From Campylobacter sputorum (GTDB lineage Bacteria > Campylobacterota > Campylobacteria > Campylobacterales > Campylobacteraceae), in NCBI RefSeq assembly GCF_002220775.1, contig NZ_CP019685.1:1240001-1304000 (forward strand): 64,000 nucleotides of DNA, in the 5' to 3' direction. The notes beneath the pieces are model-generated. The model was not told the origin of the DNA. It saw only the letters and a program-made list of their open reading frames with translations, and did no database searches. The position numbers and the translations under genes are program-made. Positions 30,927-42,560 of this stretch are shown in pieces (position 1 is the stretch's first letter; the number at the start of each line of letters is the position of its first letter).

Positions 30927-32501
30927 GTGTTAGATGATTTATCCCCACAAAAAAGAATGTTTATTGCGATTTGTTTATCGGTTTTATTTTTTGGAGTATA
31001 TTGGTATTTTTTTCCACCAAAACAACCTACAGCACAAGAGTTAAATAGTACAAATACTACTATTTTACAAGAAAAACAAGCTCCTGTTTTAAATGTTGAA
31101 AATAGTCCAAACCCAACACCAAAGCAAGAACTTGAAACTTTAACAACTATAGATGGAAAGTATTTTCAAGCCCATATTGACGCACTTGGAAGAATATCTA
31201 AATTTTCTTTAAATGAAAAAAAATACATAGCAGAAGATGGTAGTAAACTTGAACTTATAACAAAAGAGCCATATCCTTTAGAAGTAAGATTTAGTGACGA
31301 AAATTTAAATAATCTAGCATTTAGCAATCATTACACTGCAGATAAAAAACATATAGATTTAAAAGATGGAAAACAAAGTATAATCTTAACACAAAATCTT
31401 GGAACTCTTACATTAACTAAAAAAATAACTTTTAGCCCAAATGGAAACTACACAGTAGATATAACTTTAAGCAATCCAGCGAATTTCTTTATAACACCAG
31501 GATTTAGACCAAATGTTGCAGTTGATAGCTATACAGTCCATGGATTAATGATAAAACAAAATGACGGTAGCTTAGTTGGCATTCAAGATGGCGATGCAAA
31601 AGGAGATGAGAGATTTCAAAATGCCTTCATAGCAGCAGCATCAGATAGATACTATACAACGCTATTTTATGATTTTAACAAAGGTTTAAATTTAGCCATA
31701 AATACAGATGTATCAAAAAATGGTACTATCTTTATTTCAGCTGATAATAGCATTTCTTTAAATGGTTTCATAGGACCTAAAGCACATGATTTATTAAAAA
31801 ATATTGACAAAGAGCTTTTAGATGTTATCGAATATGGATGGTTTACATTTTTAGCAAAACCTCTTTTTTCATTTTTAAATTTCTTACATGGATTTTTGGG
31901 TAATTGGGGTTGGGCTATAGTAGCAATGACACTTATTATAAGGATTATCTTATTTCCTTTGACATTTAAGGGCATGGTTTCTATGAATAAACTAAAAGAT
32001 ATCGCCCCTAAGATAAAAGAAATTCAAGCTAAATACAAAGGCGATCCTCAAAAAATGCAAACTCATATGATGGAATTATATAGAAAAAATGGTGCAAATC
32101 CAATGGGTGGTTGTCTGCCAATATTGCTTCAAATTCCAATATTTTTTGCAATTTATAGGGTATTGTTAAACGCAATTGAGCTAAAAGGAGCTGAGTGGAT
32201 ACTATGGATAAATGATCTTGCCATAAAAGATCCATACTATATATTACCAATACTTATGGGTGCAACTATGTTTTTGCAACAAAAATTTACACCTACAAAT
32301 TTTACAGATCCTATGCAAGAAAAAATTATGAAATTTTTACCACTAATTTTTACATTTTTCTTTATAACTTTCCCTGCTGGATTAACACTATATTGGTTTA
32401 TAAATAATGTTTGTTCAATTATACAGCAACTTACTGTAAATGCTATATTTAAAAAACAAAAACAAAAGGAAATTGCGGAGGCAAAACATGAAAAAATTTG
32501 A
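30927..32501 (+). CDS. yidC: membrane protein insertase YidC
   Basis: 524 residues. An N-terminal transmembrane helix (about 12-28) and large periplasmic P1 domain are followed by the five-helix insertase core beginning at about 320 (GNWGWAIVAMTLIIRIILFP) with MGGCLPILLQIPIFFAIYRV. It inserts membrane proteins with or without SecYEG. The start is GTG immediately after the yidD stop, preceded by AAGGAAA. Confidence 0.96.
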   Translation: MLDDLSPQKRMFIAICLSVLFFGVYWYFFPPKQPTAQELNSTNTTILQEKQAPVLNVENSPNPTPKQELETLTTIDGKYFQAHIDALGRISKFSLNEKKYIAEDGSKLELITKEPYPLEVRFSDENLNNLAFSNHYTADKKHIDLKDGKQSIILTQNLGTLTLTKKITFSPNGNYTVDITLSNPANFFITPGFRPNVAVDSYTVHGLMIKQNDGSLVGIQDGDAKGDERFQNAFIAAASDRYYTTLFYDFNKGLNLAINTDVSKNGTIFISADNSISLNGFIGPKAHDLLKNIDKELLDVIEYGWFTFLAKPLFSFLNFLHGFLGNWGWAIVAMTLIIRIILFPLTFKGMVSMNKLKDIAPKIKEIQAKYKGDPQKMQTHMMELYRKNGANPMGGCLPILLQIPIFFAIYRVLLNAIELKGAEWILWINDLAIKDPYYILPILMGATMFLQQKFTPTNFTDPMQEKIMKFLPLIFTFFFITFPAGLTLYWFINNVCSIIQQLTVNAIFKKQKQKEIAEAKHEKI

Positions 32502-33420
32502 AGCTCCAACTTTACAAGAAGCTATTAGCAAAGCTTCTTTGGAACTTAATTGTTCTATACTAGATTTAGAGTATAACATTTTGCAAAATTCAAATAGCGG
32601 TTTTTTAGGTTTTTTTAAAAAACCAGCTATCATAGAAGCTATAAACAAAAACGAAAAACAAAACAATAAAGAGACCCAAAAATCTACACAAAAACATACA
32701 AAAGAATTTAATAACGATAAAAAAAGAAATCATAAGAAAAAATCCATCAAACCCAACAATGATGCTACAAATTTAAATACAGAAAATTCAAACAATGAAG
32801 TTAAAAATAGTGATAAAAAAACAAAAAATCATACCGAAAGCAAAACTTCTATAGATAAAGATAAAGTAAATTCCTTAGTTGATAATTTTTATAACATTTC
32901 TAAAAATGTAGATGAAGAAAACAGATCAAATTTAAAACAAGATAAAAAAAACATACCATTAGAAACTATTAATGAAATAAAAAAAGGTCTTGAATTGCTA
33001 TTTTCAAATAACTGCTTTAACATAAATAAAATAGAAGTTAGTGAGTATAGCAAAGATTGTGTGCTTATAAATTTAGACGGGGAAGATGCTGCACTTTTAA
33101 TAGGAAAAGAAGGATATAGATATAAAGCATTATCATATTTACTTTTCAACTGGATAAACAATAAATTTAACCTTTCTATAAGACTTGAAATAGCTGAGTT
33201 TTTAAAAACACAAGAAGAGAGAATTTCTATTTATACTCAAAGCGTAATTCAAAGAGTTGAAAAAAATGGCTATGCTCAAACTAAAATTTTAGATGGAGTT
33301 CTTATAAAAATTGCACTAGAACAACTCAGAGAGAAATTTCCAGAAAAATATGTTGGCATAAAAACATCTAATAATGGTAAATTTATAGTTGTAAATGATT
33401 TTATAAAAAAACATGAATGA
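32488..33420 (+). CDS. jag: Jag/KhpB-type RNA-binding protein
   Basis: 310 residues. An N-terminal Jag_N domain (1-50; [16 protein letters not shown] motif) is joined by a low-complexity Lys/Asn/Thr linker of about 100 residues to a KH domain ([17 protein letters not shown]) and an R3H-like end. ATG 32488 is chosen because GGAGG at 32477-32481 lies six bases before it. The family binds RNA and affects envelope biogenesis. It overlaps the end of yidC and the start of mnmE. Confidence 0.88.
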   Translation: MKKFEAPTLQEAISKASLELNCSILDLEYNILQNSNSGFLGFFKKPAIIEAINKNEKQNNKETQKSTQKHTKEFNNDKKRNHKKKSIKPNNDATNLNTENSNNEVKNSDKKTKNHTESKTSIDKDKVNSLVDNFYNISKNVDEENRSNLKQDKKNIPLETINEIKKGLELLFSNNCFNINKIEVSEYSKDCVLINLDGEDAALLIGKEGYRYKALSYLLFNWINNKFNLSIRLEIAEFLKTQEERISIYTQSVIQRVEKNGYAQTKILDGVLIKIALEQLREKFPEKYVGIKTSNNGKFIVVNDFIKKHE

Positions 33421-34738
33421 TACAATTACTGCAATCGCAACCGCTTATGGAGTTGGTGCGGTTTGCATAGTCAGGCTTAGTGGACCAAATTCTCTAAGTC
33501 TAGCTACAAAACTTACAAAAAACAAAAATCTAAAACCAAGATACGCAACACTATGCGATATTTTTTTATCTAATGGAGAATTTATAGATGAAGGTATAGT
33601 TATATACTTTAAAGCTCCATATAGCTTTACAGGAGAAGATGTAATTGAGTTTCAAATGCATGGTGGAATTGTTATAGCTGACACAATAGTAAATGAACTT
33701 ATATATCTTGGAGCAAGACTTGCTAGTCCTGGTGAGTTTAGCAAAAGAGCATTTTTAAATGATAAAATGGATTTAAGTAAGGCTGAAAATATCCAAAGTA
33801 TGATAAATGCAAAAAGCCAAAATGCTATTAAAATACTAGCAAGAACTATGCATGGTGAACTTCAAGAATTTGTAAATTCTCTAAGAAATGAACTTACTAA
33901 GACTTTGGCATATGTTGAAACTTGTATTGATTATGCAGAAGATGATTTACCACCAGAAATTCTTACTCAAACTATGGATTTATTAGATAAAAATATAGAA
34001 AAATTAACTCAAATTTTAAACATTAGCGAACAAAGACAAGGCTTGATAGATGGCTTTAAAATAGCCATTATAGGTAAGCCAAATGTAGGAAAAAGCTCTA
34101 TTTTAAACTCTATGCTTAAATTTAATCGTGCTATCACAAGCGATATAGCAGGAACCACGCGTGATACTATACAAGAAAGTATAAAAATAGGCACACATTT
34201 AGTAAAAATAATAGACACAGCAGGTATTAGAAATAGCAATGATAATATAGAAAATATAGGGATATCGCACTCTATAAACGCAGCAAATGAAGCGGATATC
34301 ATCATAGCCGTTTTTGATAGTAGCAAAAAAAGCGATAAAGAAGATATAGAAATTTTGGAAATTTGCAAAAAATCTGGTAAAGAAATTTTAAATGTATTAA
34401 ATAAAAATGATTTAGAGTTCAAATTTGATTTAGAGCTAAAAAATCCTATAAAAATATCAGCAAAAGCAAACACTGATGACATTTTAAAAAATTTAGAAAT
34501 ATATTTAAATACTAAAAATTACGATGGACTTATGCTTAGTTCAAACCGCCAAATAATATCTAGCAAAAATGCACTAAATTCTTTAAAAAATGCAAAAGAG
34601 CTTTTAAATGAATTTGAACTTGAACTTTTTGCATTTGAGATAAATGAAGCGATTATAGGCATTTCTTCTATAACAAAACCATTTGAGAGAAGTGAGATAT
34701 TAGATGAAATGTTTAGTAATTTTTGCTTAGGTAAATAA
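33413..34738 (+). CDS. mnmE: tRNA uridine-5-carboxymethylaminomethyl modification GTPase
   Basis: 441 residues. An N-terminal folate-binding domain is followed by an embedded G domain: G1 GKPNVGKSS (about 222), G3 DTAG, G4 NKND. The C-terminal CxGK motif is intact as FCLGK. With MnmG it modifies the wobble uridine of several tRNAs. It overlaps jag by eight bases and ends the block that begins at rpmH. Confidence 0.96.
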   Translation: MNDTITAIATAYGVGAVCIVRLSGPNSLSLATKLTKNKNLKPRYATLCDIFLSNGEFIDEGIVIYFKAPYSFTGEDVIEFQMHGGIVIADTIVNELIYLGARLASPGEFSKRAFLNDKMDLSKAENIQSMINAKSQNAIKILARTMHGELQEFVNSLRNELTKTLAYVETCIDYAEDDLPPEILTQTMDLLDKNIEKLTQILNISEQRQGLIDGFKIAIIGKPNVGKSSILNSMLKFNRAITSDIAGTTRDTIQESIKIGTHLVKIIDTAGIRNSNDNIENIGISHSINAANEADIIIAVFDSSKKSDKEDIEILEICKKSGKEILNVLNKNDLEFKFDLELKNPIKISAKANTDDILKNLEIYLNTKNYDGLMLSSNRQIISSKNALNSLKNAKELLNEFELELFAFEINEAIIGISSITKPFERSEILDEMFSNFCLGK

Positions 34739-34771
34739 ATTAAGTTTCTAAATTTATAAGCAACTTTTAGT

Positions 34772-34777
34772 TATAAT
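34772..34777 (+). promoter_or_regulatory. -10 box of the purL operon
   Basis: TATAAT preceded by TTTTAGT, 28 bases before the purL ATG, with AAAAGGAA as ribosome site. The new promoter after mnmE makes purL the start of a second operon. Confidence 0.55.
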
Positions 34778-34804
34778 TTTTTAAAAAAATTCAAAAGGAA
34801 TTCC

Positions 34805-37000
34805 ATGGATCAAAATACCATTAAAGCACACAAAATTAGTGATGATGAGTATAAAAAAATTTTAGAAATATTAGGTCGTGAGCCAAATTTACTTGAACTT
34901 GGCATATTTTCAGCAATGTGGAGCGAGCATTGCTCTTATAAATCTAGTAAAAAATATCTAAATGGTTTTCCAACTAAAGCTCCTTGGGTTATTCAAGGAC
35001 CGGGTGAAAATGCAGGTGTTATAGACATAGGCAATGGTATGGCTGCAATTTTTAAAATGGAAAGTCATAATCATCCTAGTTTTATTGATCCATTTCAAGG
35101 TGCTGCAACAGGAGTTGGTGGTATTTTAAGAGATATTTTTACAATGGGTGCAAGAGTTGAAGCAAATATGAACTCTTTACGCTTTGGAAATATCTCATCC
35201 CAAGATAATACTAGCAAACACCAAAGATATTTAGTTAAAGGTGTAGTAAGCGGGATAGCTCATTATGGGAATTGCATGGGAATTCCTACTATTGGCGGTG
35301 AAGTTAGTTTTGATGAGAGTTTTAATGGAAATATACTTGTAAATGCGTTTGCTCTTGGAATTTGCAAAAGTGATGAAATTTTTTATGGAAAAGCAGAAGG
35401 TATCGGAAATCCCGTAATTTATGTTGGCTCAAAAACTGGTCGAGATGGTCTTGGTGGGGCAGTTATGGCTAGCGATAGCTTTAACGAAACAAACAAATCT
35501 CTTCGTCCAACAGTTCAAGTTGGAGATCCTTTTGCGGAAAAACTTTTGATGGAAGCTTGCTTAGAACTTTTCAAAACTGATTATATCATAGGAATCCAAG
35601 ATATGGGTGCAGCTGGTCTTACAAGTTCTAGCTTTGAAATGGCAGGAAGAAGCGGAAGCGGCATGAAACTATACCTTGATAAAGTTCCAATGCGTGAAAC
35701 TGGCATGACACCTTATGAATTAATGCTTAGCGAATCGCAAGAAAGAATGCTAATTTGTGCTAAAAAAGGTTATGAAGATAAAATAAAAGCTATATTTGCC
35801 AAATGGGACTTAGATGCTGAGGTTATAGGAGAGGTTACAAACAGCGGAAATATGGAACTTTTTTGGAAAGGAGAGTTAGCAGGAATTATACCTATAAATC
35901 CATTAAGTGAAGCTGCTCCGATTCTTGATCGTCCAACAAAAAAACCGCAGTATCTACAAAATATCAAAAAAATAGATTTTTCAAATTTAAAAAATATAGA
36001 CAATAATACAGCTTTTGATATGCTTTTAAAAGATCCACATATCTTAAACAAATCTTTTATTTATGATCAATACGATGCAAATGTCGGCACAAACTGCATA
36101 AAAAAACCAGGATTTTTAGGAGCAGCGGCACTTAGAGTTAAAGAAAATGGAGCTAGTATATCTATGGCAATGGAGTGCAACACAAGATATAACTATATCA
36201 ATCCAAAAATAGGAGCAGCCGTAGCAGTTGCAACAGCTGGTAGAAAAGTAGCGATGAGTGGTGCAATGCCTCTTGCGATAACAGATTGTCTAAATTATGG
36301 AAATCCGTTAAATGAAGAAGTTATGTGGCAGTTTGCACAAGGTTGTGATGGTATAAAAGAAGCTTGCAAAGAGCTAAATACACCCGTTGTAAGCGGAAAT
36401 GTTAGTTTGTATAACGAAACAGATGGCATTAGCATACAACCAACTCCAGCCATAGTAACAGTTGGGGTAAATAAAAATGCAAACAAACTACTTCCATCTG
36501 TTTTTCAAAACATAGAAAAAAGTGTGTATTTACTAGGCGAAACAAAAGGTAATTTCGCTGGTTCTCTATATATGAAAACACTTTATAATGAAGTAAATGG
36601 CGAACTTTGCGAACTAGATTATAATCAAGAAAAAGCTTTATGGAATCTTGTTATAAAAGCAAATGAACTTGAACTTCTTGAGTGTGCAAACTCTGTTGGT
36701 ATAGGCGGAATTGCGATGAGTTTAGCCAAAATGAGTTGTGTTTCAAATATAGGAATTGATGCTAAAATAGAATTTAATGACGATAAATTTATCTTTGATG
36801 AAAGTTTTTCAAGAGCGATAGTTTGTGCAAAAAATGATGATAAATTTATCAATTTAGCAAAAAAATTTGACATAAAAATAACAAAAATAGGAACAACTTG
36901 TAAGGATAAATTTATACTAAATGATATAAATAAAAATTTAAAAGATATGCAAGAAATTTATTTTAACGAGTTTGCAAAAATAGTAACAAAAGAGGATTAA
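34805..37000 (+). CDS. purL: phosphoribosylformylglycinamidine synthase, small PurL type
   Basis: 731 residues, the length of the PurL partner in the PurS-PurL-PurQ complex. Motifs: [33 protein letters not shown] and the second ATPase-like repeat with [11 protein letters not shown]. It makes FGAM from FGAR in purine synthesis. It leads an operon with the DnaJ-domain gene; purH follows after an inserted cassette. Confidence 0.96.
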   Translation: MDQNTIKAHKISDDEYKKILEILGREPNLLELGIFSAMWSEHCSYKSSKKYLNGFPTKAPWVIQGPGENAGVIDIGNGMAAIFKMESHNHPSFIDPFQGAATGVGGILRDIFTMGARVEANMNSLRFGNISSQDNTSKHQRYLVKGVVSGIAHYGNCMGIPTIGGEVSFDESFNGNILVNAFALGICKSDEIFYGKAEGIGNPVIYVGSKTGRDGLGGAVMASDSFNETNKSLRPTVQVGDPFAEKLLMEACLELFKTDYIIGIQDMGAAGLTSSSFEMAGRSGSGMKLYLDKVPMRETGMTPYELMLSESQERMLICAKKGYEDKIKAIFAKWDLDAEVIGEVTNSGNMELFWKGELAGIIPINPLSEAAPILDRPTKKPQYLQNIKKIDFSNLKNIDNNTAFDMLLKDPHILNKSFIYDQYDANVGTNCIKKPGFLGAAALRVKENGASISMAMECNTRYNYINPKIGAAVAVATAGRKVAMSGAMPLAITDCLNYGNPLNEEVMWQFAQGCDGIKEACKELNTPVVSGNVSLYNETDGISIQPTPAIVTVGVNKNANKLLPSVFQNIEKSVYLLGETKGNFAGSLYMKTLYNEVNGELCELDYNQEKALWNLVIKANELELLECANSVGIGGIAMSLAKMSCVSNIGIDAKIEFNDDKFIFDESFSRAIVCAKNDDKFINLAKKFDIKITKIGTTCKDKFILNDINKNLKDMQEIYFNEFAKIVTKED

Positions 37001-37002
37001 GA

Positions 37003-37734
37003 GTGAATTTACTTCTTTTTATAGGTGCTGTATTTTTTGTATTTTGGTTGATTTCTGGTGGAACAAAAAACTTTACTTACCAGCAAAATAAAAGAAAATT
37101 TGGTTACGAAGAAGCTGTTTATATTGTATCACTTTTAGCTAAAATAACAAAAAGCGATGGCAAAGTGAGTGTGAAAGAAGCAAATTTAGTAAGCCAGATT
37201 CTCACAGATATCACAAATGCACTAAATGGTTCAAATACAACAAGAGAGAATTTAAAAAGAGTTTTCAATACTCAAAAAATGGATCTTAACAATACATTCA
37301 AACTAGCATTAGAATATAAAATCAAATTTAATCTTAGCGAAGTTGAATGTATGCAAAAGATATATTCACTACTAAATATAGTTTATGTTGATGGCGAAAT
37401 AACTGATGATGAGATAGAAATAATTACAAAAATAGCAGATGGTTTTAGCATAAATCATGACATATTAAAACAGATAATTAGCAGTTTTGATAGAAGTTTT
37501 ACAAACGCAAAACCAAAAGAAGACTCCAAAAAATCTCCTTATGAAATTTTAGGAGTGGATAAAAACGCTGATTTTAACGATATCAAAAAAGCATATAGAG
37601 AACTTGTTAAAAAATACCACCCAGATATATTAATGGGTAAAGGTGAAAATGATGAAACCGTACAAAATGGCACAAAAAAACTACAAGAGATAAACGAAGC
37701 TTATGAAAGCTTAAAAAAGATACATAGGCAATGA
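37003..37734 (+). CDS. DjlA-like membrane-anchored DnaJ-domain protein
   Basis: 243 residues. An N-terminal transmembrane helix (1-18) is followed by a TerB-like helical domain (about 30-160) and a C-terminal J domain with [20 protein letters not shown] and the HPD tripeptide in [11 protein letters not shown]. It would recruit DnaK to the inner membrane. The start is GTG, three bases after purL. I recall this gene lying directly between purL and purH in C. jejuni. Confidence 0.88.
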   Translation: MNLLLFIGAVFFVFWLISGGTKNFTYQQNKRKFGYEEAVYIVSLLAKITKSDGKVSVKEANLVSQILTDITNALNGSNTTRENLKRVFNTQKMDLNNTFKLALEYKIKFNLSEVECMQKIYSLLNIVYVDGEITDDEIEIITKIADGFSINHDILKQIISSFDRSFTNAKPKEDSKKSPYEILGVDKNADFNDIKKAYRELVKKYHPDILMGKGENDETVQNGTKKLQEINEAYESLKKIHRQ

Positions 37735-38837
37735 AAAAAATTATAGAAAACAATAGCTTTTTAACAGATCAAATCATAACATATCTTGGAAATAAAAGAT
37801 CGCTTTTAAATTTTATAGAAAGTGGCATAAATATAGCAAAAAACGAGCTTAACAAAAAAAAACTAAGTTGCGTTGATATATTTAGCGGAAGTGGGATAGT
37901 TGCTAGGTTTTTAAAAGCACACTCTAATTTTTTGGTTGCAAATGATTTAGAACTTTACTCAAAAATCATAAATGAGTGTTATTTAACAAATGTAAATTTA
38001 GAATTACAAAAAGATATAGACATAAATTTTAAAATACTAAACAAAAATATAAAAGAAAATTTACAACCAGGATTTATAAGTGAGCTTTATGCACCAAAAA
38101 ACGATGATTTTATAAAAAAAAGCGAAAGAGTTTTTTACACAAAATATAATGCAAATTTCATAGATACTGCAAGGAGAGAGATATCAAAAATTCCTAATGA
38201 TATACAGAAATTTTTCTTAGCACCGCTTTTATATCTTGCAAGCAATCACACAAATACAAGCGGCGTTTTTAAGGGTTTTTATAAAGATAAAAATGGTATC
38301 GGTAAATTTGGAGGAAGTGGGCAAAATGCGCTTAAGCGAATTTGCCATAAAATGGAGCTTATAAAGCCAATTTTTTCAAATTTTAGTTGTGATTTTAATG
38401 TTTATCAAAAAGATGCAAATACTTTAGCAAAAGAGCTTGATAGTTTTGATATTTGCTACATAGATCCGCCTTACAATCAACATCCATATGGCTCAAATTA
38501 TTTTATGCTAAATTTAATAGCGTCTTATCAAAGGCCACAAGAAATTTCTGAAATTTCGGGAATACCAAAAAACTGGAATAGAAGTGATTACAACAAAAAA
38601 GCAGTAGCAAAAGAGGTATTTTGTGATCTTATAGAACATCTAAAAGCAAAATTTATTTTAGTTTCTTATAATAATGAAGGAATTATCTCAAAAGATGAAT
38701 TCATAGGTACTCTTAAAAAATTTGGCAAAGTAAAAATTTTAGAGCAAGAATACAATACTTTTCGCGGTAGCAGAAATTTAAACAGCAGAGATATTTATGT
38801 AAAAGAAAATCTATATATTTTAAGGAAAAATATATGA
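37731..38837 (+). CDS. D12-class adenine-specific DNA methyltransferase
   Basis: 368 residues. An N-terminal [13 protein letters not shown] segment and SAM motif [18 protein letters not shown] (about 46-63) are followed by the catalytic motif [19 protein letters not shown] (about 242-260). The DPPYNxxxYxxNYxxL form resembles the FokI/NlaIII-type D12 branch rather than Dam. It transfers a methyl group to N6 of adenine; the target site is unknown. It overlaps the DnaJ gene by four bases and is followed by a nuclease-like gene, so it is probably the modification half of an R-M cassette. Confidence 0.85.
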   Translation: MKKIIENNSFLTDQIITYLGNKRSLLNFIESGINIAKNELNKKKLSCVDIFSGSGIVARFLKAHSNFLVANDLELYSKIINECYLTNVNLELQKDIDINFKILNKNIKENLQPGFISELYAPKNDDFIKKSERVFYTKYNANFIDTARREISKIPNDIQKFFLAPLLYLASNHTNTSGVFKGFYKDKNGIGKFGGSGQNALKRICHKMELIKPIFSNFSCDFNVYQKDANTLAKELDSFDICYIDPPYNQHPYGSNYFMLNLIASYQRPQEISEISGIPKNWNRSDYNKKAVAKEVFCDLIEHLKAKFILVSYNNEGIISKDEFIGTLKKFGKVKILEQEYNTFRGSRNLNSRDIYVKENLYILRKNI

Positions 38838-38914
38838 GAACGATTAATGAACAAAAATTTGAAAAATGTATTCAAATTTTAATAAATACTTTTGATTTTT
38901 CTATATTTCGCTAA
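38834..38914 (+). CDS. possible 26-codon ORF or 5' gene remnant
   Basis: ATG overlaps the methyltransferase stop as ATGA, and the frame (starting [14 protein letters not shown]) stops at 38912-38914. The overlap is what a coupled gene would show, yet the product is very short. It may be the start of a gene that was deleted, or a coupling leader. No family is recognised. Confidence 0.3.
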   Translation: MRTINEQKFEKCIQILINTFDFSIFR

Positions 38915-38932
38915 TAACTTAAGGAGATAAAT

Positions 38933-39655
38933 TTGAGCAAAAAAATAACACAAAAAGAGTGTGTTTTAGAAGCTTTAAAAAAACTAAATGGAGTTGCAAC
39001 TCTTTTTCAACTTTATCATCTAACTGATACTAGTTTTTGGAAAACAAAAACACCTTTTGCAAGTATTAGGAGAATTATTCAAACAAACAGCGAGTTTTTT
39101 AAAATTCAGCCTGGACTTTGGGGGCTTAGTTCAAAAAAAAGAGAAATTTTAAAAAACTATGATATAAAAGATGAAAAAATAATAACAGAAAATGAATTTA
39201 CGCATTCTTATTATCAAGGAATAGTTGCTAAAATAGGCAATATTAGAAAATTTAAAACATACATTCCATCACAAGATAAAAACAAATATTTTCTTAATGA
39301 TAAACTTTGCGATATAGCAAATTTAACTAAAATTTACGAGTTTACATATCCGAAAATTTTAAAATTTGCAAAAACAATAGATGTGATTTGGTTCAATGAA
39401 AGAGATATGCCACACTCTTTTTATGAAATAGAACATAGTACCAACTTTAAAAATTCAATCAATAAATTTTACGAGTTACAAGATTTTAGAGCAAATTTTT
39501 TTATAGTTGCCAAAAAAGAGCGTCGTTGTCAATTTAATGATGTTTTAGGTGCATCTATTTATAAAAATATAAAAAACAATATTAAATTTGCTGATTATGA
39601 AACCATTATCAAACAATTTGAGCAAGAAAGTATAAAATTTGAAAGTGGGATTTAA
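38933..39655 (+). CDS. winged-helix, PD-(D/E)xK-like putative restriction endonuclease
   Basis: 240 residues, TTG start with AAGGAG six bases upstream. Residues 1-75 look like a winged helix (LEALKKLNGVATLFQLYHLT, then PFASIRRIIQ and GLWGL). The C-terminal part has KTIDVIWFNE followed by SFYEIEHSTNFKNSINKFYE, compatible with a PD-(D/E)xK core whose acidic residues are Asp and ExE. Placement directly after an adenine methyltransferase supports a restriction role. The catalytic lysine is not certain, so regulator or HrgA-like R-M accessory remain alternatives. Confidence 0.6.
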   Translation: MSKKITQKECVLEALKKLNGVATLFQLYHLTDTSFWKTKTPFASIRRIIQTNSEFFKIQPGLWGLSSKKREILKNYDIKDEKIITENEFTHSYYQGIVAKIGNIRKFKTYIPSQDKNKYFLNDKLCDIANLTKIYEFTYPKILKFAKTIDVIWFNERDMPHSFYEIEHSTNFKNSINKFYELQDFRANFFIVAKKERRCQFNDVLGASIYKNIKNNIKFADYETIIKQFEQESIKFESGI

Positions 39656-39866
39656 AAATTTTATAATTATAATCACAGACGGGTATACACATTATAATAA
39701 TGATAAAGAATTTAATAACTGCAAATATTATATTTATAAGAGATAAAAATTTAGATGAAGCAATCATTAAATTTATATTTATATAGAAAAGATTTGAAAA
39801 CTATGAAAATAAAAATATTTAAGATGATTAAAAAATAAAAGATTTAAATTTAATAAAGGAGTAAAA
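39656..39866 (+). other. AT-rich intergenic gap, possible decayed coding remnant, before purH
   Basis: 211 bases without an intact gene. Short open pieces in alternating frames (for example ITDGYTHYNNDKEFN near 39672-39716, then FIRDKNLDEAIIKF after a one-base shift) look protein-like but are interrupted by stops. An AAAGGAG ribosome site for purH lies at the end. It could be the right flank of the inserted R-M cassette. Confidence 0.3.
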
Positions 39867-41405
39867 ATGAGAGCATTGCTTAGCGTTAGCGACAAAGATG
39901 GCATAGTTGAGTTTGCAAAAGAACTGCAAAACCTAGGTTATGAAATTTTAAGCACTGGTGGCACATATAAGCTTTTAAAAGAAAATGGTATAAAAGCCTT
40001 AGAAGTTAGTGATTTTACAAAAAGTCCAGAAATGTTTGAGGGTAGAGTTAAGACTCTTCATCCAAAAATTCATGGTGGAATTTTATACAAAAGAGATAAT
40101 CAAGACCATGTAAAACAAGCACAAGAATTTGGGGTTCTTGGCATAGATTTAGTATGTGTAAATTTATATCCATTTAAAGCAACCATAGCTAGGACTGATG
40201 ATTTTGAAGAAATTATAGAAAACATAGATATCGGCGGTCCAACTATGGTTAGAAGTGCTGCTAAAAATTTCAAAGATGTTTTGATAGTTACAGATATACT
40301 TGATTATGATGAGATTTTAAAAAGATTAAAAACAGATAGTATAGATTATGATTTTAGAAGGGATCTAATGATAAAAGCTTATGAACACACAGCAGCTTAT
40401 GATTCCATGATAGCAAATTATATGAATAAAAGATTTAACTCAGATTTTGGAGCTAAAAAATTCATCGTAGGAAGTAAAGTATTTGATACAAGATATGGAG
40501 AAAATCCTCATCAAAAAGGAGCCTTATATGAGTTTGAAAACCATTTTAGTCAAAATTTTAAAGCCCTAAAAGGTGAAGCTAGCTTTAACAATCTTACCGA
40601 TATTCACGGGGCTTTAATGCTTGCAACTAGCTTTGGAGATGCACCTGCCGTTGCTATATGCAAACATGCAAATCCTTGCGGTTTTGCCATAAAAGAAAAT
40701 TTACTTCAAAGTTACATAGAGGCGCTAAAATGCGATCCTATCTCAGCTTATGGTGGAGTAATAGCGATAAATGGCACACTAAATAAAGAGTTAGCCCAAA
40801 AACTTCACGAAAAAGGCACTTTTATGGAAGTTATAATAGCAGCAAATGTAACAGATGAAGCCTTAGAAATTTTTAGCGATAAAAAAAGAACTAAAATTTT
40901 TACTCAAGAAAATAAATTTTTAGAAAGAAACGATGAAAAGTTTGATTTTAAACATATAGATGGAGGATTTGTATATCAAGAACGCGATTTTGTAAAAGAT
41001 GATGAAGTCCAAAATGCTAAATGTGTTACAAACAGAAAAGCTAGCAAAGATGAATTTGTTGATATGCAAATGGCATGGAAAATAGCTGCCCTTACGAAAT
41101 CAAACTGTGTTGTTTATGTAAAAAATAGTGCAATGATAGCAATTGGAATGGGTATGACAAGTAGAGTAGATGCTGCTCGTGCAGCTGTTGCAAAAGCTAA
41201 AGATATGGGACTTGATTTGCAAGGATGTGCTTTAGCAAGCGAAGCGTTTTTTCCATTTAGAGATAGCATTGATATAGCAGCAAAAGTTGGCGTAAAAACA
41301 GTTATCCAGCCAGGCGGATCAATCCGTGACGATGAAGTTATACAAGCAGCAAATGAAGCTAACATAGCTATGTATTTTACAAAAATCAGACATTTTTTAC
41401 ACTAA
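39867..41405 (+). CDS. purH: bifunctional AICAR transformylase/IMP cyclohydrolase
   Basis: 512 residues. The N-terminal cyclohydrolase begins [20 protein letters not shown]. The C-terminal transformylase has the catalytic Lys-His in [13 protein letters not shown] and ends in the typical [17 protein letters not shown] block. It catalyses the last two steps to IMP. It belongs functionally with purL upstream, from which it is separated by the methyltransferase/nuclease pair. Confidence 0.97.
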   Translation: MRALLSVSDKDGIVEFAKELQNLGYEILSTGGTYKLLKENGIKALEVSDFTKSPEMFEGRVKTLHPKIHGGILYKRDNQDHVKQAQEFGVLGIDLVCVNLYPFKATIARTDDFEEIIENIDIGGPTMVRSAAKNFKDVLIVTDILDYDEILKRLKTDSIDYDFRRDLMIKAYEHTAAYDSMIANYMNKRFNSDFGAKKFIVGSKVFDTRYGENPHQKGALYEFENHFSQNFKALKGEASFNNLTDIHGALMLATSFGDAPAVAICKHANPCGFAIKENLLQSYIEALKCDPISAYGGVIAINGTLNKELAQKLHEKGTFMEVIIAANVTDEALEIFSDKKRTKIFTQENKFLERNDEKFDFKHIDGGFVYQERDFVKDDEVQNAKCVTNRKASKDEFVDMQMAWKIAALTKSNCVVYVKNSAMIAIGMGMTSRVDAARAAVAKAKDMGLDLQGCALASEAFFPFRDSIDIAAKVGVKTVIQPGGSIRDDEVIQAANEANIAMYFTKIRHFLH

Positions 41406-41406
41406 A

Positions 41407-41438
41407 AACTTGGCCTAATAAAATAGGCTAAGTTTTTT
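41407..41438 (+). terminator. rho-independent terminator of purH
   Basis: AACTTGGCCTA pairs with TAGGCTAAGTT (11 bp with one G-U wobble) around an ATAAAA loop and runs directly into T6. The stop codon of purH is two bases upstream. Confidence 0.8.
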
Positions 41439-41448
41439 AGCTATGAAA

Positions 41449-42525
41449 TTATTGATTATTGCTTTGCTCTATCATCTGATTAAAATATCCAAATAGCTCT
41501 TTTGTTTGCTCTTCTGCCTTGTGTAAATTTGAAACAATTTTATCAAAGTTTTCTTTCTTAGAATACAATTCTAATGATTCATTTATCAAATCATGGACCT
41601 CTTTATGAGGATTGTCTATTTTTGCAAATGAAGGTAGTTTGCCATAAAAATCTTTTCCAATGCCGCTATACCATTTTCCAAGACTACAGTTTTTATGATC
41701 ACCCATTAACCCAGTATCATTTGTCAAAATTTTTCCATAACCATTTATTTTAAAAAATGCGTGATCTAATTTTACTAAAATTAAAAAACTCTTTATCGCA
41801 TTATCCATAAGTGATCTAGAATTTGAAACATAAAACATAAATTTTGACTTAAAATCCTCCATTTTTGAACTATATTCATTTGTAATATCTGCAACTTTTT
41901 TACTATCGTTAAAAATTTCATCTGACTTTTGATTTAAAAGTTTGATATTAATCTCAACTTCGTTTGTAGCACTCTGTGTTTTTTCTGCTAATTTTCTAAC
42001 TTCATCAGCAACCACAGCAAATCCTCTTCCTGCTTCTCCAGCTCTAGCTGCTTCAATAGCAGCATTTAGTGCAAGTAAATTTGTTTGATCTGAAATATCT
42101 TTTATTAAATTTACTACATTTGAAATATCATTAACAACCTTATGTAAGCTTTCTGCACTAGATAAAGTTTCATTTGAAGTATAAGAGACATTTTGAAAAG
42201 TTTCAGTTATGGTGTTGCTAAAATTTTCTAATGCTACACCATTAATACCCGTTTCTTCAGCTTTTTTTCTAACATTAAGAATATATTCGACATTTTTAGC
42301 CAAATCACTTTGTATAACAGATATATTGTCTTTTGTCATCACAAGCAATGCTTGCAATACTTCTTCTTTAAAAATAGACAATTTATCATCTATCGTAGTT
42401 TTTTCAAGCTCTTCTTTAAGCTTAACAATTTCTTCTTTTAGCTGTAAATTTTCAGTTTGAAGCTTTTTGTATTCCAAATTTTCTTGTGGAATTTGTTGTG
42501 AATTATCTTTTTTTCTAATAAACAT
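41449..42525 (-). CDS. soluble chemoreceptor with C-terminal CZB zinc-binding domain (TlpD-like)
   Basis: 358 residues, no transmembrane helix. An N-terminal coiled coil (15-45) is followed by an MCP signalling tip ([20 protein letters not shown], then [17 protein letters not shown]). The C-terminal CZB domain has [23 protein letters not shown] and PHKEVHDL, supplying the 3-His/1-Cys zinc site. This is the layout of Helicobacter TlpD, a cytoplasmic receptor for oxidants and energy stress. It sits upstream of the purH terminator with its own repeat-bearing promoter. Confidence 0.92.
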   Translation of the reverse strand: MFIRKKDNSQQIPQENLEYKKLQTENLQLKEEIVKLKEELEKTTIDDKLSIFKEEVLQALLVMTKDNISVIQSDLAKNVEYILNVRKKAEETGINGVALENFSNTITETFQNVSYTSNETLSSAESLHKVVNDISNVVNLIKDISDQTNLLALNAAIEAARAGEAGRGFAVVADEVRKLAEKTQSATNEVEINIKLLNQKSDEIFNDSKKVADITNEYSSKMEDFKSKFMFYVSNSRSLMDNAIKSFLILVKLDHAFFKINGYGKILTNDTGLMGDHKNCSLGKWYSGIGKDFYGKLPSFAKIDNPHKEVHDLINESLELYSKKENFDKIVSNLHKAEEQTKELFGYFNQMIEQSNNQ

Positions 42526-42551
42526 ATAACCCCCTCTTTTTTATGCGAGGA

Positions 42552-42560
42552 ATTATATCA
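42552..42560 (-). promoter_or_regulatory. extended -10 promoter of the CZB chemoreceptor gene
   Basis: TGATATAAT on the minus strand, directly after a T14 run, with GAGGGGG ribosome site and ATG 27 bases downstream of the -10. This is a strong Campylobacter sigma-70 promoter form. Confidence 0.7.
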
